Source: Piper betle (Eukaryota; Streptophyta; Magnoliopsida; Piperales; Piperaceae). Taken from it: a DNA stretch of 64,000 nucleotides. The DNA is taken from positions 1-64,000 of the forward strand of contig JAURVB010012979.1 of NCBI GenBank assembly GCA_033002965.1, written 5' to 3'. The position numbers and the translations under genes are program-made. The notes under the pieces were generated by a model. The model searched no databases. It was not told where the DNA came from and saw only the letters and a list, made by a program, of their open reading frames with translations. Of this stretch, positions 40,600 through 53,649 are shown piece by piece (within the stretch, counting starts at the first letter, position 1; every line of letters begins with the position of its first letter).

Positions 40600-41200
40600 G
40601 TTTGAATTATAAAAATTTGTGCAATTATTTAGCGAAGGAAGCTTGCATCTTGGACGGAATAGGTACTAAATACAAATTAATATTTTTTTTCAGAGATGGA
40701 TCATACAAATTCTTTATTAAATGTAAAGGAGCAAAGTGGAGATGGAAAAGATTAAAAAATCGATTGCTAAAGAAAGAGAATTTATGGATGGTTCATTATC
40801 AAAAAGAGGAAAATAATATCTGATGTATGAGCGTATTTTAATAGAAAATATGAGAAGAATAGAATATTTGTTATTTGTCATTACTGTGAAAAAAATTTGA
40901 GGGAGCAGGAAGTTATGGAACTACTTATTTATTAAGGCATGTTGAAGGAAAATGTTATAATTTCAAAATAAAGAGGACAAAAAACATAAGTGGTGATATT
41001 GCATAATAAATTTTCAAGATGAGAGTGAAAAAAATGGAGAAAATAAAATAGAAGTATGGAAATTTGATTAAGGAAGGAGTATATTAGAGTTGGCCAAAGC
41101 AATTATCTTACATGAGTATTCATTTTCAACTGTGGAATATAAAGGATTTAGAAAGTAGGTTAGTAACTTGGAACTACAATTTGTGATGGTTTTTAGGAGA
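40600..41200 (+). pseudogene. hAT transposase remnant (BED finger)
   Basis: Frames in order show FVICHYCEKNL near 40865, then GTTYLLRHVEGKC near 40930, which together make a BED zinc finger (CxxC...HxxxxC). Near 41090 comes LAKAIILHEYSFSTVEYKGF, the conserved segment following the finger in RICESLEEPER-type hAT transposases. Stops and frame changes separate the pieces, and the DDE core and C-terminal dimerisation region are absent. Confidence 0.8.
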
Positions 41201-41510
41201 ACAATTACATAAGATTGTCTTTGAATTTATGAAAATTAAAAAAAATGTGTAACTTGCAACCACAAGTTTATTGTATATTATGTTTTGTAATTTTTATAAA
41301 ATATAATATTAGCATTAAAAATGTTTAAGGCATTATTTTATTGATATAAAATATTGAACATTCGGTCAGGTCGTTCGGTCGGACAAAAAAATGTCCATGT
41401 TTAGTTTGTTTTAATTCGGTCAAATTCGGTCGGTAATATTCAGCCAAACATACTTCGGACGTCGGTTAGACACAAACATTCGAACGTCTATGCCCACCCC
41501 TAGACTTGAA

Positions 41511-42349
41511 TGTAAGGGCTGTTCTTATTTTACCCGAGGGATTTGAACTAACCCCCCAAATTATATATCTCCCGAGATGAAAGAAAATATAGGCAATCAT
41601 CTTTTCAGAGCTATTGCCCCAATAAAAAAATATTCTTATAACAGCTACGCATTTAGTGGCATCTTTTTTTCTCGAGACGCCAAAAGGGTTGCCTCTGTCT
41701 ATTTTTTCATTTGAGTCTTACAAATTAATCAATTTAGATATTACTTAACTCTATCGTATAATGGTGAACCAAATTTGGGGGTGTTAGGTCACAAGTTTGA
41801 ATCTCACCAACCTCAACTTTTTAAAAAAATAAAAATAAAAATATCTCTTAAGATAGATAGTCATGAGTTCAAGAGAGCTAACGTTAATTTCCAACTTCAT
41901 ACTAAGGGTATGTCTAATTGTCTTCAAAATATATATAATAAAAAAATTAAATGATAATAATTCATTATTTTTATTAAAATATAATATATCTTTAAAGTCA
42001 ATTATAATTTATATCTAAGATATTAAATTATTATATTAATAATTTACATATAAAATTAAAATTTATTTAATATAAGTCAGCAATGGCGGGACATCTTACT
42101 TAGTTAATCAAAGTTATTTAATTAGGCCTAGATCAAATTATATTTTTTAATAGTAAGCAAATGTTTTTGAAAATTCAAGTTGATAAGAGTTATAATCAGT
42201 TGCTATGCTTATCATCTCGTATTCAGCAAAAAAAATAATTAAAGATAATCATTTGAGGCCGTCTTTGATTCAGATTATGGCCTAATTAACCAGGGTTATG
42301 GAGCACTAACCACGATGAGAGAGAGTTAATTAATAGCAAACAGAGAATC
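41511..42349. other. AT-rich intergenic DNA
   Basis: Nothing is recognised apart from a GAGAGA tract at its right end, next to the start of the CID7-like transcript. Confidence 0.4.
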
Positions 42350-43308
42350 TAGAGAGAGAGAGAAAAAAAAAAGAGTAGTAGTCGAATCGAGTGGCGAACA
42401 AGAGGCTGCCTTGGCCGCCACCACTTTGTTTGTGCGCTCGCCGCCGCCGCCGCCTCCTTCTACAAGGGCTTCCTCTACGCCTTCGCCGCCGCCGCCGTCG
42501 CCGGAAAGTGGTCGGAGGCTGCCGGGGGAGGAAGCGCCTGGTCCTCGTCTGCTTCCTCTGCCGATCCGTCTCCTTCGTTGTTTCGATGGATCGGTTTTCG
42601 CCGGTCTGGCGCCGCATCGAGCTTCGGAAAGGTAAGGGATTGGGGAATCTGCGGTGCATGCGCCGGTTTTTCTGAGATCTGCGGCGCGGATGGTTTTTTT
42701 TTTGTGAGGGGGTTTCGTGGTCGCCGGAGTTGGGATTCGCGGGTTTTTTTTTTTGTTTGCGAATGGAGTTTGAGCTTGGTTGTGATGTGTAGATGGAGAT
42801 CTAGAGCGTTTTCGGGTTTGAATTGTGGAAAGTTGTGATTTGATGCTTCTCTGTGTCTAACTGTGAGACTCAATTGCGGTGAACTTGAGCTTTTTTTTGC
42901 CGCTGTTCAATGAGGGAGAGGGAGTGTTCTTTTTTAAAAAAAACTATTTGTTGAAAAGTTGCAACGTTTAACTCCCGAATTGTTTGTTGCAATTTTTTTT
43001 TTGTAAAAATTAAATCTTTTGTTGCCGGGTAACATCACTGGTTTGAAAATAATTACTCTGTCGTTAGTATGTGAATTGCTGTTTTTTTGATTATTTATAG
43101 GCATAATGTTTGGAGAAATGTGTTTGATTTATAGATCTTGTGCTCATTGCTTCAGCAGTATGATGGATTGTGTCATGCTTTGCAGGATTGGGGTAGCTGT
43201 GGTGAAGGCCTCGCCTCGTTTCTTTCTCTGGTTTTGTTTGTCTATGTAATTGAGGACTAGGTTTTTTTGCATGTGGATTCTGCCATCCAAGTTAAACTGT
43301 CAATAAGG
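42350..43308 (+). other. Probable 5' UTR and leader intron of the CID7-like gene
   Basis: A GA-rich, then CGCCGCC-rich leader ends at a good donor (AAAGGTAAGG near 42632). A pyrimidine-rich stretch and acceptor (TTTGCAG, near 43184) precede the coding start. The leader frames have no family match. A GA tract plus a 5' UTR intron is common in strongly expressed plant genes; regulation here is inferred. Confidence 0.5.
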
Positions 43309-46300
43309 ATGGACTTGTCTGTTAATGATTCATCATTCAACAACTTGGACTCAAAATTCAACGCTCAAAGTAAGGCTATTAAGTTGAATCCCAATGCGGC
43401 CGAGTTTGTCCCTTTTTCACTTAGATCCCCTACTGCTTCATCCGCCACAACTTCGACTTGGGGGGACTGTTCTGGAGTAGCTGGAAAAGCAAAGCTAGAT
43501 CGATCAGAGTCTTCTATTTCAAACAGCTCCGATGATGAGGCACGCCAATACTGGCGCTGCAAGCTTCCTGATGATATCACTCCTGACTTCAAGTTTGTGG
43601 CTGGGGAAGAATCAGTTAGAGCTAGTAATATCTCGCTGGCTGGCTTATCCATACTGGAAGCTGCTGATAATTCACGAATTTCTGAATATCTAGGTGAGAG
43701 TGCGCGCCCAAACAAGCGTCAGGGCATGTCTTTGCATGGAGTTGATGGTGTGAGCTTGGGTGAAATGATAAGATATGGGGGTCCCAGGTCTACTGAAAGC
43801 TCGCCAATCACATCTTCCAGGAATTTGGTGTCAAATCCATGGGGAAAACAGTTTGTCAATGATGGCCAAAATCTTACCAATGGAGGCGGCAAGGGACAGT
43901 TTTACAGCGACGACTCTGGTGCATACTTTCCAAATGATTCTGTATTTGGAAGTGTCGTGCCTGAGAACAATGAAATGATTGCCATGGAATTTTTGGCATC
44001 CCAATTCCCAGATTTTGCTGCTCAAAGCCTTGCAGAGGTTTACTATGCTAATGGATGTGATTTGAACTTGTCCATTGAAATGCTCACCCAACTTGAGGTA
44101 TTTGTTTTATTTTGTAAAATGTCCATGCTGATTGATGTTTGGAGAAATAATATAAGGATTTTAGCTGTCATTTCCCTTAAGAGCATTAAGAAATTAGTAT
44201 ATGAAGTGCAATTTTACTCTTCTTGTTATGTATTTTGTTTTCCGACTCATACCTGGATGGTTCATTGAATACAGAGACAGAGTTTTTATGTAAAAATTAT
44301 GTAACATCTCTTTAAATCTTCTTTAGGAGAAAACCCATTGATCCTTTTACTGGTTTTGTGTTGATCATCTGATTGGGAGGGCTTTGGAAACATTTGAGAG
44401 GATATGAACTTGTGGTGAGCTCGATTGGTTCACGTGATCAAGTGACTTGTCAATCTAGAATTCAGATCAGTCACCCGCATGAGCTGCAGTTGAAATATAG
44501 CAGGGCTAAATGGTTCAACAGAAAAATTGGCTGGACTATCCAAATCTGATCCACCAACTGGGCTCTGGTTGTATTTGATTGCAGAATCTTGTGCAGTTTA
44601 ATTGACACTAGACTCTTTCTTTTTCCCAGCCTTTGGTTATGGTAGTTAAAAGCTTGTATTCATACTGTTTTTGTTGATTATTGTCTTGAAATCTTTACCT
44701 GATATTTGCCTTAAGCATACAGTGAGTGTAATGCGAAGATCCTCTTGTCTCAAATTTTCTTTTTATTTGCACTATTGAAATGCAGCTTCAAGGCAACAGT
44801 GGGTCTAACCAGAACCTTAGCTCTAATGTCCTTTCTGCTCCAAATCTTTCTACCCTGGACTTCTCTGCAGTCCCTGTTGCAGATAGAGAGAATGGACTAG
44901 CTAAGTATGCTGGAGGAGAGCTACAACATACATCGAACAATACCTATCAATCAAGCGAGAAAGAAAATTTTCCATGTATTCAAGCCCTCAAGTACAAGTG
45001 GTGCAACTTTCAAGGCCACAGATTTTGCTTCAGCTGTAAAACTTTTGCCCCAGGATTCCGGTCAATGGAAGATTGAGAGAAAAGGTTCTTTTGATCCCAG
45101 CATTGGCACAAATAGGCAGTCCCATCTTTTGGCCAGTCCGTATGGTCTGCGTGGAAGATCTTCCAATGGAAATAGCACACAAACTTATGGTGGATCTCGG
45201 GCTGCTCCAGTTTGGTTTGAGACTGGAGAAGCAGTGGGTAATTTTTTTAGAAACGTAGTTATATACCTTTTTAATTGGTTATATTATCGTTATGTATTTA
45301 TCTCAGCTTCATTGGTTTTGAGTCAGCAGCAGATTTGTCTTCGGAGCTCAGAGAGGAGGCACATGATCATGCAAGATTTCGAAATGCATTTTTTGAACAG
45401 GTTTTTTTGTTAATTGTATTTGTTAATAACTTTTTTAAGGAAAAATGCCGGTTTTCTTTTTCAAAGAATATAGATGAGAGATTATGTATAGTGGTTTGGC
45501 AACTTTATTCTGCATGTATCTTCATTAAAAAAACAAACTTTGTTCAGCATGTATACAGATACAATGCTTTAAAGAGCTGCTGGAATTATAGAGTCGTTTC
45601 TCTTTTAATAACCTAGTTCAAACCTGAAAATTTTAGACTGGTTACCGTAACCAGGTATATTATGCTTGGACGAAACAGTTTCCTCTTAATTTGATTGGCC
45701 TTGATTGGCACATTGTATGAGGAATTGACTGAGAATATCTATTATGTTTTTTTGTTACCTCCTGAAGCATAGCCTGAAATTTATCACTCAAATAGGCGAG
45801 CCAAGCATATCTAATTGGAAATAAAGCTCCTGCAAAAGATTTGGGTGCAAAAAGCCAATTACATAACATGCAGATGAAGGCTGCTTATGAAGGTCAGAGA
45901 TTCAATCTATCAACAGAGGTTATTCATCCTTTACATCTTGTTCTTTTTCCACCCTATAGAATGGGATAATGATGCATGATCCGTGCCTTTACTTCTATTT
46001 TGTAGGAATCCGGTGTCAGCTCAACTGCAAAGCTACCCTAGGGGACATGATCCTATAATTGATCTGCATGGACTTTACGTCAACGAAGCTATTGACATCT
46101 TAAAGCAAGAGTTGAGTGTGCTGAGGAGCACAGCGAGATCGGCAGGCAGGCGTCTTCAAGTTTTGATTTGTGTAGGCACGGGACACCACACCAAAGGACC
46201 CCGAACTGCGGTTCGTCTGCCAGTTGCGGTTGAAAGGTACCTCTTGGAGGAAGAAAGACTAGATTTCACCGAACCCCAGCCAGGACTGCTCCGGGTTGTG

Positions 46301-46309
46301 ATATATTGA
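43309..46309 (+). CDS. CID7: CID7-like PABP-interacting protein (PAM2, CUE, Smr), frame slips
   Basis: CID7-type proteins bind poly(A)-binding protein through a PAM2 motif and carry a ubiquitin-binding CUE domain and a C-terminal Smr domain. Exons: 43309-44097, 44786-45237, 45330-45400, 45796-45918, 46006-46309. PAM2 is LNPNAAEFVPFSLR (about residues 27-40). CUE is the region ending exon 1 (MEFLASQFPDF to LSIEMLTQLE). Smr starts DPIIDLHGLYVNEAIDIL and keeps GTGHHTKG. Exon 2 is out of frame around 44974-44987 and exon 4 around 45889-45891. Each needs two added bases, and the splice phases independently require exactly that. Corrected length is about 580 residues, close to the Arabidopsis relative. 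Start MDLSVNDSSF follows an untranslated leader. Confidence 0.88.
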
Positions 46310-46772
46310 CACTTTTTGTTGTAAGAATTAATCAAAACAAAATCTCCATGTTTTTGTTCATTCATGCAATGTGTATATGGAAGGAGGAAAGAATAGGAGA
46401 ACAGAAAATCCTTCAAAGAGGATAAAAAATGAAGGGGAAAAAGGGTAGAAAAGCTCTGAATCAGTTGAAAATTTGACAGCAAGGTGAGTGCCAGTCGGGT
46501 CAGATTTTGGTTGTTTCTGGCCGGCTGTGTTTGTTCCCATTTTCTTAGTTTCTGATGAATCATTCTTTCTGCATTCATTTAATGTGTCGACTCAATCCGA
46601 GGTTGTCATAGGAGAGTCTGATGTTGGAATCCGTTTGCATAATTAGGTGTGCCATTTTCCTAACGAAGGTTGCATTGTCTATCAGCTTATTGCCAGGACC
46701 TCTGCACAGTACTTTCAGCCAGGTCCGGGAAATGTCATGCCCTATGATTACAAGGAAAGCTAGCCTGCCACA
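46310..46772. other. Spacer between CID7-like and cysteine-rich genes
   Basis: 3' UTR of the upstream gene, then the short 5' leader of the next. A small upstream frame (MPYDYKES) begins at 46738 in the leader. Only about 460 bases separate the two coding regions. Confidence 0.35.
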
Positions 46773-49700
46773 ATGTCACAAGTAAGTTTTCTTTCCCATT
46801 TGGCAATGTTCTTTCACAAATGCTCATTTTCTTTGGAGGAAACTCCGTTCTTTCGGCTTCCAGTGGATCTCTTCCTTTGCCTTCCCGAGTTCCAGAAGAG
46901 CTGTGATTTTAAAACAAATCAAGTATTTTTATCATTCTATTAAGTAATAATAATCCCAAAGTCAAGGCTCACTGATAGACGTTTTGGATCGGTGCGAGAA
47001 ACAGTTGTTTAGTAATGAAAGAAAAAGGTCTTAAGCTGTGTACTTGGTTTTTCTATGCCCTGATTCGTGCTGCAATGAAGTGGTAGTGTTTGGGGAAGAA
47101 GGGTAGTGTTCTAATGTTTGGAGGACGAATTCTAACATTGAGGAAATCTGTACACAATAAGAATATTAGACCATCAAATCGATGGACTTACATCAACGAA
47201 GGGATGCATAAGGAAGTGAATCCACATTTCAAATGATTGTGAATTGGCTCTGTACAAAACCCATGAGCCTCGTTTTGGCCGTCTGTGGAGTCTTTGAGCG
47301 CCGGCCATAATCCATCGAACAAACGGTGGCAAACGGCAAATGCCTCCGTCGGGTTTGACCGTTAAGTCCAGCTCATCTACGTGGCCCGCCTGGGATTGTA
47401 GTCCGTCCCTTTCGTATCTTTCCCGATTGTCGGCGGCCCACATCATCCCTTCCCTTCCTGACCGTGGACCTCTCAAAGCCGGCCGTTTGTCGGTGATAAT
47501 GCTGTAATTAGTGACTTAATTAATTACTATAAATAAATAATAATAATCTCCACCAAGTCCTCTTTATTTTTTTATGGCTCCGGATGTTTCAATAAATGTA
47601 AGATTTATAATATACAAAACTTACCAATGTTCATCCAAGGAACATATAAAAACATTTATTCTTTTTAAAAATAATATTTAGACTTAATTATTTTATTTTT
47701 TACATATCAGTGTAGTTTATAGTACCATATCAACAAGAGATGTCAACAATACGGAACGAACAAGTTGTACAAGTAAACTTACTCGACAAATTATTTGACA
47801 GCCCAATAAATTAAAATGATTTAAAATTATATTTATGTAATACAATTGTTAAACTATCTACAAGAAATCCCAAAAACTGGCATTCCAATGCACAGCATTC
47901 ACAAGTGCACGATGAACAGATAACAACATTATATGTTATATAAATCATGGTATAACACCCTGATTTGGTTCGCAATGCTAATCGAACTAAATTATTAAAT
48001 CCTAGACCACTACTTATCCTTGTCTTAAATGTAAAATTGACGCATAAGACAGTCCTAATCACTCAAGGTGTCAACAAATGAAAGGCTCGAGAAATTTAAT
48101 GCACAATCAAAATACACATGATCACAATAAAAAATATGCACAAATACCTAGAGCTAGGCTTATGTAAATAGAAAATTCTAAATAAATCCAAATTATAGAA
48201 GAGACTTCGAATCGAGGAAAAATTCGACATCTCCCATGTAAGTAAGACGCGAACATTTTTTGCAAACCTTTATAATTTTACAATTTATAAAATTCATACA
48301 AACACATTCGCATTTCACGCATTTCATACATAAAAACATCATAGAGGTGTTTCACCTAGATAACATCACATCACAAACTATTTACAACCAGAATTTACAT
48401 TATTCAAGCTATAAATACTTTGTTTTGTCTTCACATGTGCCCTTCAATCTATAAAATAAAGTTCATAAGCTCCTCTAATTCATGCTTTTTTCGCTACAAA
48501 TACCTACAAAGATAACATGATTTGCCATATCTTATTTAATTTTATCTTTCAATCCCATGAGTTTGGAGTTTAAAATATTCCTTCACAAATTGGTTAGACT
48601 TATGTGCCTTAAAATATACCGTCTACAAAATAGTTCAAAGACCACTAAGTAATAATAATTTTTCATACATTCTAAGATATGACAACTCTGTATTTTAAGG
48701 TATGCAGACTCTCATACATGAAAGAAATAATATTTATACCAATATAGATAAATTTGAAGTGGCTCACCCGCAGATAATAGTATTTTCATTTGAATATCAT
48801 TGTTTAAGACAATTGACCTTTAAATTTATATAATTAGTTTTAAGCTAGACATATGAATTTAGTGTGTGTGTCTATATATGTATATATATATATATATATA
48901 TACATTCCGGTCCAGTCCATGTCATTGTATGGAGTAATACAACATACTTAGTACAATACCTCCGGATTTTAGCCAAACCGGCCCACCGGCGTTTAGTAAA
49001 AAATTCCGTTCTGATGTATAACCAGACTCATATTGATAAAATGGCCATGAAGCCAAACCAAACCAATTTGAAATTTTAATAATTTAACACCAGACCATGT
49101 GGGATTAAGTGCCCATTTCGTTAGTTGAAGAATAAGGAAAATTTTAAAAAAGCCTTGTTAATCTTTTATTTAAAAAACATAAATAACACATAAATCACTA
49201 TAAATAAAACATAAACCTTTTATACCTTTCTTATTATAAATAATATAAAATGAATGTTCTAAACTATTCAAGTATCAATTGGCAAAAAAATGAGGTTTAA
49301 ATCATATATTTATTAGTTGATAAGATAATAATAAAATGCTTTATATAGATGAATCCATGTTAAATTTTATTCAATGTATAAGTTTTATGTTGACTCAGTA
49401 TGGTGATTGTTTTGTTTATTTCGGTCAAAATGCTAAAACTATTTGTTGATGCTCTATCTAGTTGAATGCTGATTGTCTATTGTTATAGACTTACAAATAT
49501 TGTGTTGAGCAATGTTAGTATATATTGTTGTGACAAGTATTTTTAGTGTCTTGTTCCATACATTATTATAGATAATTATATTTTTGTTTATATATATAAA
49601 TAAAATAAATGTGAAAGTGAGTCTTGAAAAATATACTACGGGAGAGGGGAAATAATATATTATTAATATAAAATCAGGTATTATACTTTTAAATCCGGTT

Positions 49701-50782
49701 CAACCCGGTTGAACCATTTATACCGCGTACCACTTGAAAATCCGTCACTGATGTCCAATACGGTATTTAAAACTATGGGATGGATAAGTCGTGCTGTATG
49801 CTTGAATTCATTTCTTAAAATTGTGTTCATTTTCTGATACATTTCAGCCTCCTAATTAGCATTAATTTGATCTACAACCATAAAAAATTCTGCGTGCGTA
49901 AACATACTAACGTGTGGTAGCGTGCTTATTATCAAGTAAACGAACATTCAGATAGTTCATTGAGCATATTCTTTATTCTTTCTTTTCTCCTTGCAGACTG
50001 CTAAAACCAGCATTGAAACAGCATTTGTCTCCACTCGCATGGTTTTAGTTGTATCTGAGAGGAAAAACTTTAAGCCGACATTGGATGAAAAAGAGGTAGG
50101 AATTATCTTTTTATTTTAATGCTTCTTTTTGTTCCTTCACGTTGCACCTGGATGCTGCCCCAATCCATTATTTGAATGCAAATGCTTTGCTGGGCTCTTC
50201 ATCAAAATTGATTCAGATTCTTCTCTTGATCTTTCAAGAAACAGGTGCCTTGAGGAGGGCACATTTCTTATGCAATATTTTTATATGAAGTGGGTACTAA
50301 GAGTATATTGGAAGATTCAAGAATAATATCAGGAATTTTGAGCAAAATTATTTGAACATGAGCTAGAAGCCAACACTTTTTATGGTTATCTAGCTGACCC
50401 ACATATTCTGCTAGAGACATTGCTTACTATAGAATACTTTCAGGTCAAGAAACTGGGTAGCAAGAAGAAAATGGATGCTGTGGACTTCCGAGTAGCATTG
50501 TTGCAGGGTCTCCACCTTGGTTTTGGTAACATCATCGCCACGGCCGAAAATGTTGCCCCAGATCTTTGTAGCCCCAGTGTAGAACCAGAGAACACCGTGT
50601 TGAGCAAGACCATTCGTGACGTTGGCAGCTGCTGCAATTGTTGCTGTTGCGTCTACTGCATCCGTGCGTGTTCAAAATTTAATGATCAATGCGCGATTGT
50701 TCTCACGCAATTTTGCACAGCTCTTTCCTGTTTCGGTTGCCTAAGTTGTTGTATTGCGGTGTGCTGTCCAGATGTAGATTGA
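46773..50782 (+). CDS. Small cysteine-rich protein, 148 aa, unknown function
   Basis: Three exons in phase, 46773-46781 (just MSQ), 49997-50095 and 50444-50782, give 148 residues. The tiny first exon ends at a consensus donor (GTAAGT) and is the best in-frame start; an alternative is the methionine at 50039. The middle has a basic stretch (VKKLGSKKKMDAVDF) and a hydrophobic GLHLGFGNIIATAENVAP. The last third holds about 15 cysteines, including GSCCNCCCCVYCIRAC and LSCFGCLSCCIAVCC. The spacing matches no metallothionein or CYSTM pattern I know. Clustered cysteines with hydrophobic residues suggest metal binding or palmitoylated membrane association, both guesses. The first intron is 3.2 kb and holds repeats. 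Confidence 0.6.
47952..48900. mobile_element. Possible LTR relic in intron
   Basis: TATAACACCCTGATTTGGTT near 47951 resembles the TGTAACACCCC start of the LTR family at 13611. It is followed by AT-rich sequence without ORFs and an (AT)n tract at 48870-48901. No right terminus or target duplication is found, so this is tentative. It lies in the long first intron of the cysteine-rich gene. Confidence 0.25.
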
Positions 50783-51119
50783 TCATCCTCCTCTTGTAAT
50801 TGTAAACCTGAAATAGGAAATGGGTTTTTCTTTCCCTTTTTCCTTATCATAATCTGTAATCCACCTTAGAATTTCCGTGCCTTGAACAAGAAGCTCAAAA
50901 GTGATTAGCCTGTCAAAGCCATGTTGTAATGTAAAAGCTCATCCAATTCTTTTCTCGATCTCAGTATTGCTGTCAAGCCATAGCAACAATGTCTTACAAT
51001 TTATTCTGTTTATCAAGCTATAGCAAATAGAACAAATTGTTTCTTTTCGTTCCACTCAAAGAAAGTGGTTATTTGCACCCGATTTTATTCTAAACAGATG
51101 CCAAATATTAAAGTGTTCT

Positions 51120-53053
51120 TCACTCAGGCCAAGTCAGGTAACTGATGAAGTTCTCAGCCTTTGGAGCAAGAGCAATTAACGATGATCGTTTGCCGAGCTC
51201 AAAATCCTCAAACTGAAAGGCAGGAGCACATGTGCATCCTACCAGGGAGAAATGTTTTTCAGAATCTCGAGCTTCTGCTTTAACAAGTGAGCTTCCATCC
51301 AATGAGTAAGACTTGATGTCCATGGTTGGATATGATCCAAACCAAACATTTGGTTGCACAGTATACTGGGGGCGTTGCCCTGCTTCTAAATCGAGACCAA
51401 GGGCAGTGAGCTTAATACTCCCATCTTCATATAGCTCAAAAACCTAAAACGCGCAGCGAATGTTTCAACATGTGAAAGAAGCAGCGAGAATGATCGAACA
51501 CTTTGAAATGGAGGTGGAAAACACTGTAAATAATTCACGACGCTAACCGTGAGGGGATCTCCCATGTAAAAATGCCAGGTTTCTGCCATTGGTATCCGGT
51601 GTAGATGCGACACACTACCAGAAGGAAGCAGGAAGTAGATAGAGGTAGATATGGGTCGTTCCACCTTATCTGAAGGCAAAGGAATAACAGGGAAAACCAG
51701 GTAAGGTATATACAGCAGGCGGAAGCTATATTTAAATAGAATTATTCATAAAACCACTTGTGCCCACATTTAATCCTTCCCTATGATCAACCAGTTTGCA
51801 AGTATTAGAAAAAATGCAGCAGCATATGTACACACCAACATAAGACCACCAAATAAATGAAAAAAGAGAGTTAAGGCATTATATTAACCCTCACAAGGAT
51901 AATCATAAGGTTATCACGATGAAAGAAAAACAACATGATGAATATCAAAATTATGCAATTCATTAAAGTTTCAACAAGTACTTCACATAACAATTGGCAG
52001 GAAACAAATTGTAGATGTGGAGTGGAGGCAGAGACAAGAGCAATACATGAAGTAACCATCTCACTAATATTTGACAAGCCCTGGTTTTGCACCTTCTCAA
52101 GACACATACGAAACATGACTAAAAACATAATTAATGCTCAAGACATAAGAACATAAATAAATGTTCAAGACAACATGATAAAAACTAAGTAGAGCAGCTT
52201 CTACATGACTAAAAACATCATACATTAAATGTAATACGAAACAAAGATAGCAAAAAGAGCAGCGCCCAGAAATATTTATCTTACAAAGACAACTTAAACA
52301 TCAACAGAAAGTTATTGCTCCCAATTCCAGCTTTACAAAAGTGATAATTGAAACCTTTGACAAGCCTCCATCCATTTAAATGTTCTCACCCTAAATCGTT
52401 TACCATCAGTAACTCTCAAGTAAAAGCAATGCCAAACAGTCACAACATACTTACTACTGATGAAAAACAATCAAAACCAAACTCATTAGCATTTCTAATA
52501 TAATTAGGAATGACTTTATGTAAGTCAATTAGACTACGGAGTGGTTTATATTGGGAAGTAGTCTTTAGGTATCTAATTGGATTTCATGAACCAAAAGTAC
52601 GATTTCCTTCCCCTCCACATCCTCCCTCTTCTCTCCCTTCCTTTATCTGTCCTAACAACCACTAGATCAACAATCACAACTATTCTAGCAATTACCCAAC
52701 AAAGTGCTGTAAAGAAGCCATTCCCTATCAAAATTTCAACCAGATCACATCATAGCATAGCTAAAAAATACATGCAAAAATGACACTTTCTAACAACCAA
52801 CTCCATCAAACAAGCTGAAACCAGTCCTCTAACAACCATAGAAGAATCTAACCAACCCATGTTCTGATCAAGAAACAAAATTCTTACATCAATTGAAGAA
52901 GAAAAAAGGTGAGGTCACTGAGCTTACACCGATCGGGAAGAAGCGATTTCGGGAGAGAGATGGAATGATCTCTGAATGTCTCCGAGAAGAAACCTCCTCC
53001 TCCGGATGCGGCCGAAGATCGAGCAACCTCGCGACGTCGGAGGACTTCGCCAT
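51120..53053 (-). CDS. DUF985-type RmlC-like cupin protein, one-base slip
   Basis: This family of small cupins occurs in plants and bacteria; its substrate is not established. Exons 53053-52928, 51669-51548 and 51443-51120 give about 190 residues. The N-terminus is MAKSSDVARLLDLRPHPE, then GGFFSETFRDHSISLPKS, STSIYFLLPSGSVSHLHRIP (cupin motif with the metal-ligand-type histidines), ETWHFYMGDPLT, and VGCTCAPAFQFEDFELG near the end. Exon 1 is one base short: after HPE the frame changes at the repeated CCT/GGA stretch 52993-53001. The splice phase (exon 2 begins with two bases of a codon) also requires one more base. The best donor for exon 1 is GTAAGC at 52927. A stray copy of exon 3 lies at 58105-58424. 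Confidence 0.85.
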
Positions 53054-53099
53054 CGCCGCCGCTGTCCGCCGGATTCCTTCGCCGGCGAGGTGTCACCGG

Positions 53100-53649
53100 C
53101 AGTAGCTCAAGTAGTCGACCAAAAGTAGCTCAAGCAGTCAACAAAAGAGCTCGTTGAATTGAAGCGTGACCGTCTGATCTGATTCCCACAAATATCGACG
53201 GCAGAAAACCATTCAACTTAATATCACAGAAAACGAATAAAATAATAATTAATAAAAAACTGGTTGATTAGGGTCAATTTGGTTCGATGTTCAACTTCAA
53301 CTCCACAAACTCATTATTTAAGTAAACATATTCGAATTAGTGAGATATTCGACTCAATAATTACAATTATAAGACTCAAAATCAAATTTTATAATACCTT
53401 AAAAAAATTATACCGGCAATTTACCCGGATAATATTGGGTTCATCCGAATTTTATACAATATATTAAATTTAATATATGTAAAATATTATCTCCATAACT
53501 TGTTTTGCAAATTGTTAGGAATTATATAACATTACAAACCTCCTGTAATATTATTATTATTAGACCCTTCTCAATTAAGGATTAATGGTTTGTGATAATT
53601 TTAATCGTTAAGGTGTTCATTTGACAGCTTCATTGAAATATCGGTGATA
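53100..53649. other. Promoter side of cupin gene, AT-rich
   Basis: No gene or delimited transposon is recognised. The GC-rich leader near 53000-53100 grades into AT-rich sequence. Confidence 0.35.

Larger units (their letters stand above)
37251..41502 (+). mobile_element. hAT transposon with nested solo LTR
   Basis: The ends TAGGGGTGGGCAT and its reverse complement (ATGCCCACCCCTA) form terminal inverted repeats. Perfect 8-bp target copies GACTTGAA lie at 37243-37250 and 41503-41510, the hallmark of hAT elements. A 2.64-kb LTR occupies 37341-39978, leaving about 1.6 kb of hAT sequence. That remainder includes a C-rich tract (40060-40440) and the decayed transposase. It is non-autonomous now. 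Confidence 0.88.

Noticed and set aside
41755..41815. tRNA-like string with GGTCACAAGTTTGAATCTCACC
   Set aside because: It resembles a T-arm, but I could not fold a matching acceptor, D-arm and anticodon arm around it.
47174..47476. 100-codon minus-strand frame of fairly normal composition
   Set aside because: It lies in the intron of the cysteine-rich gene and has no recognisable family, splice partner or promoter. It could be a relic but cannot be supported.
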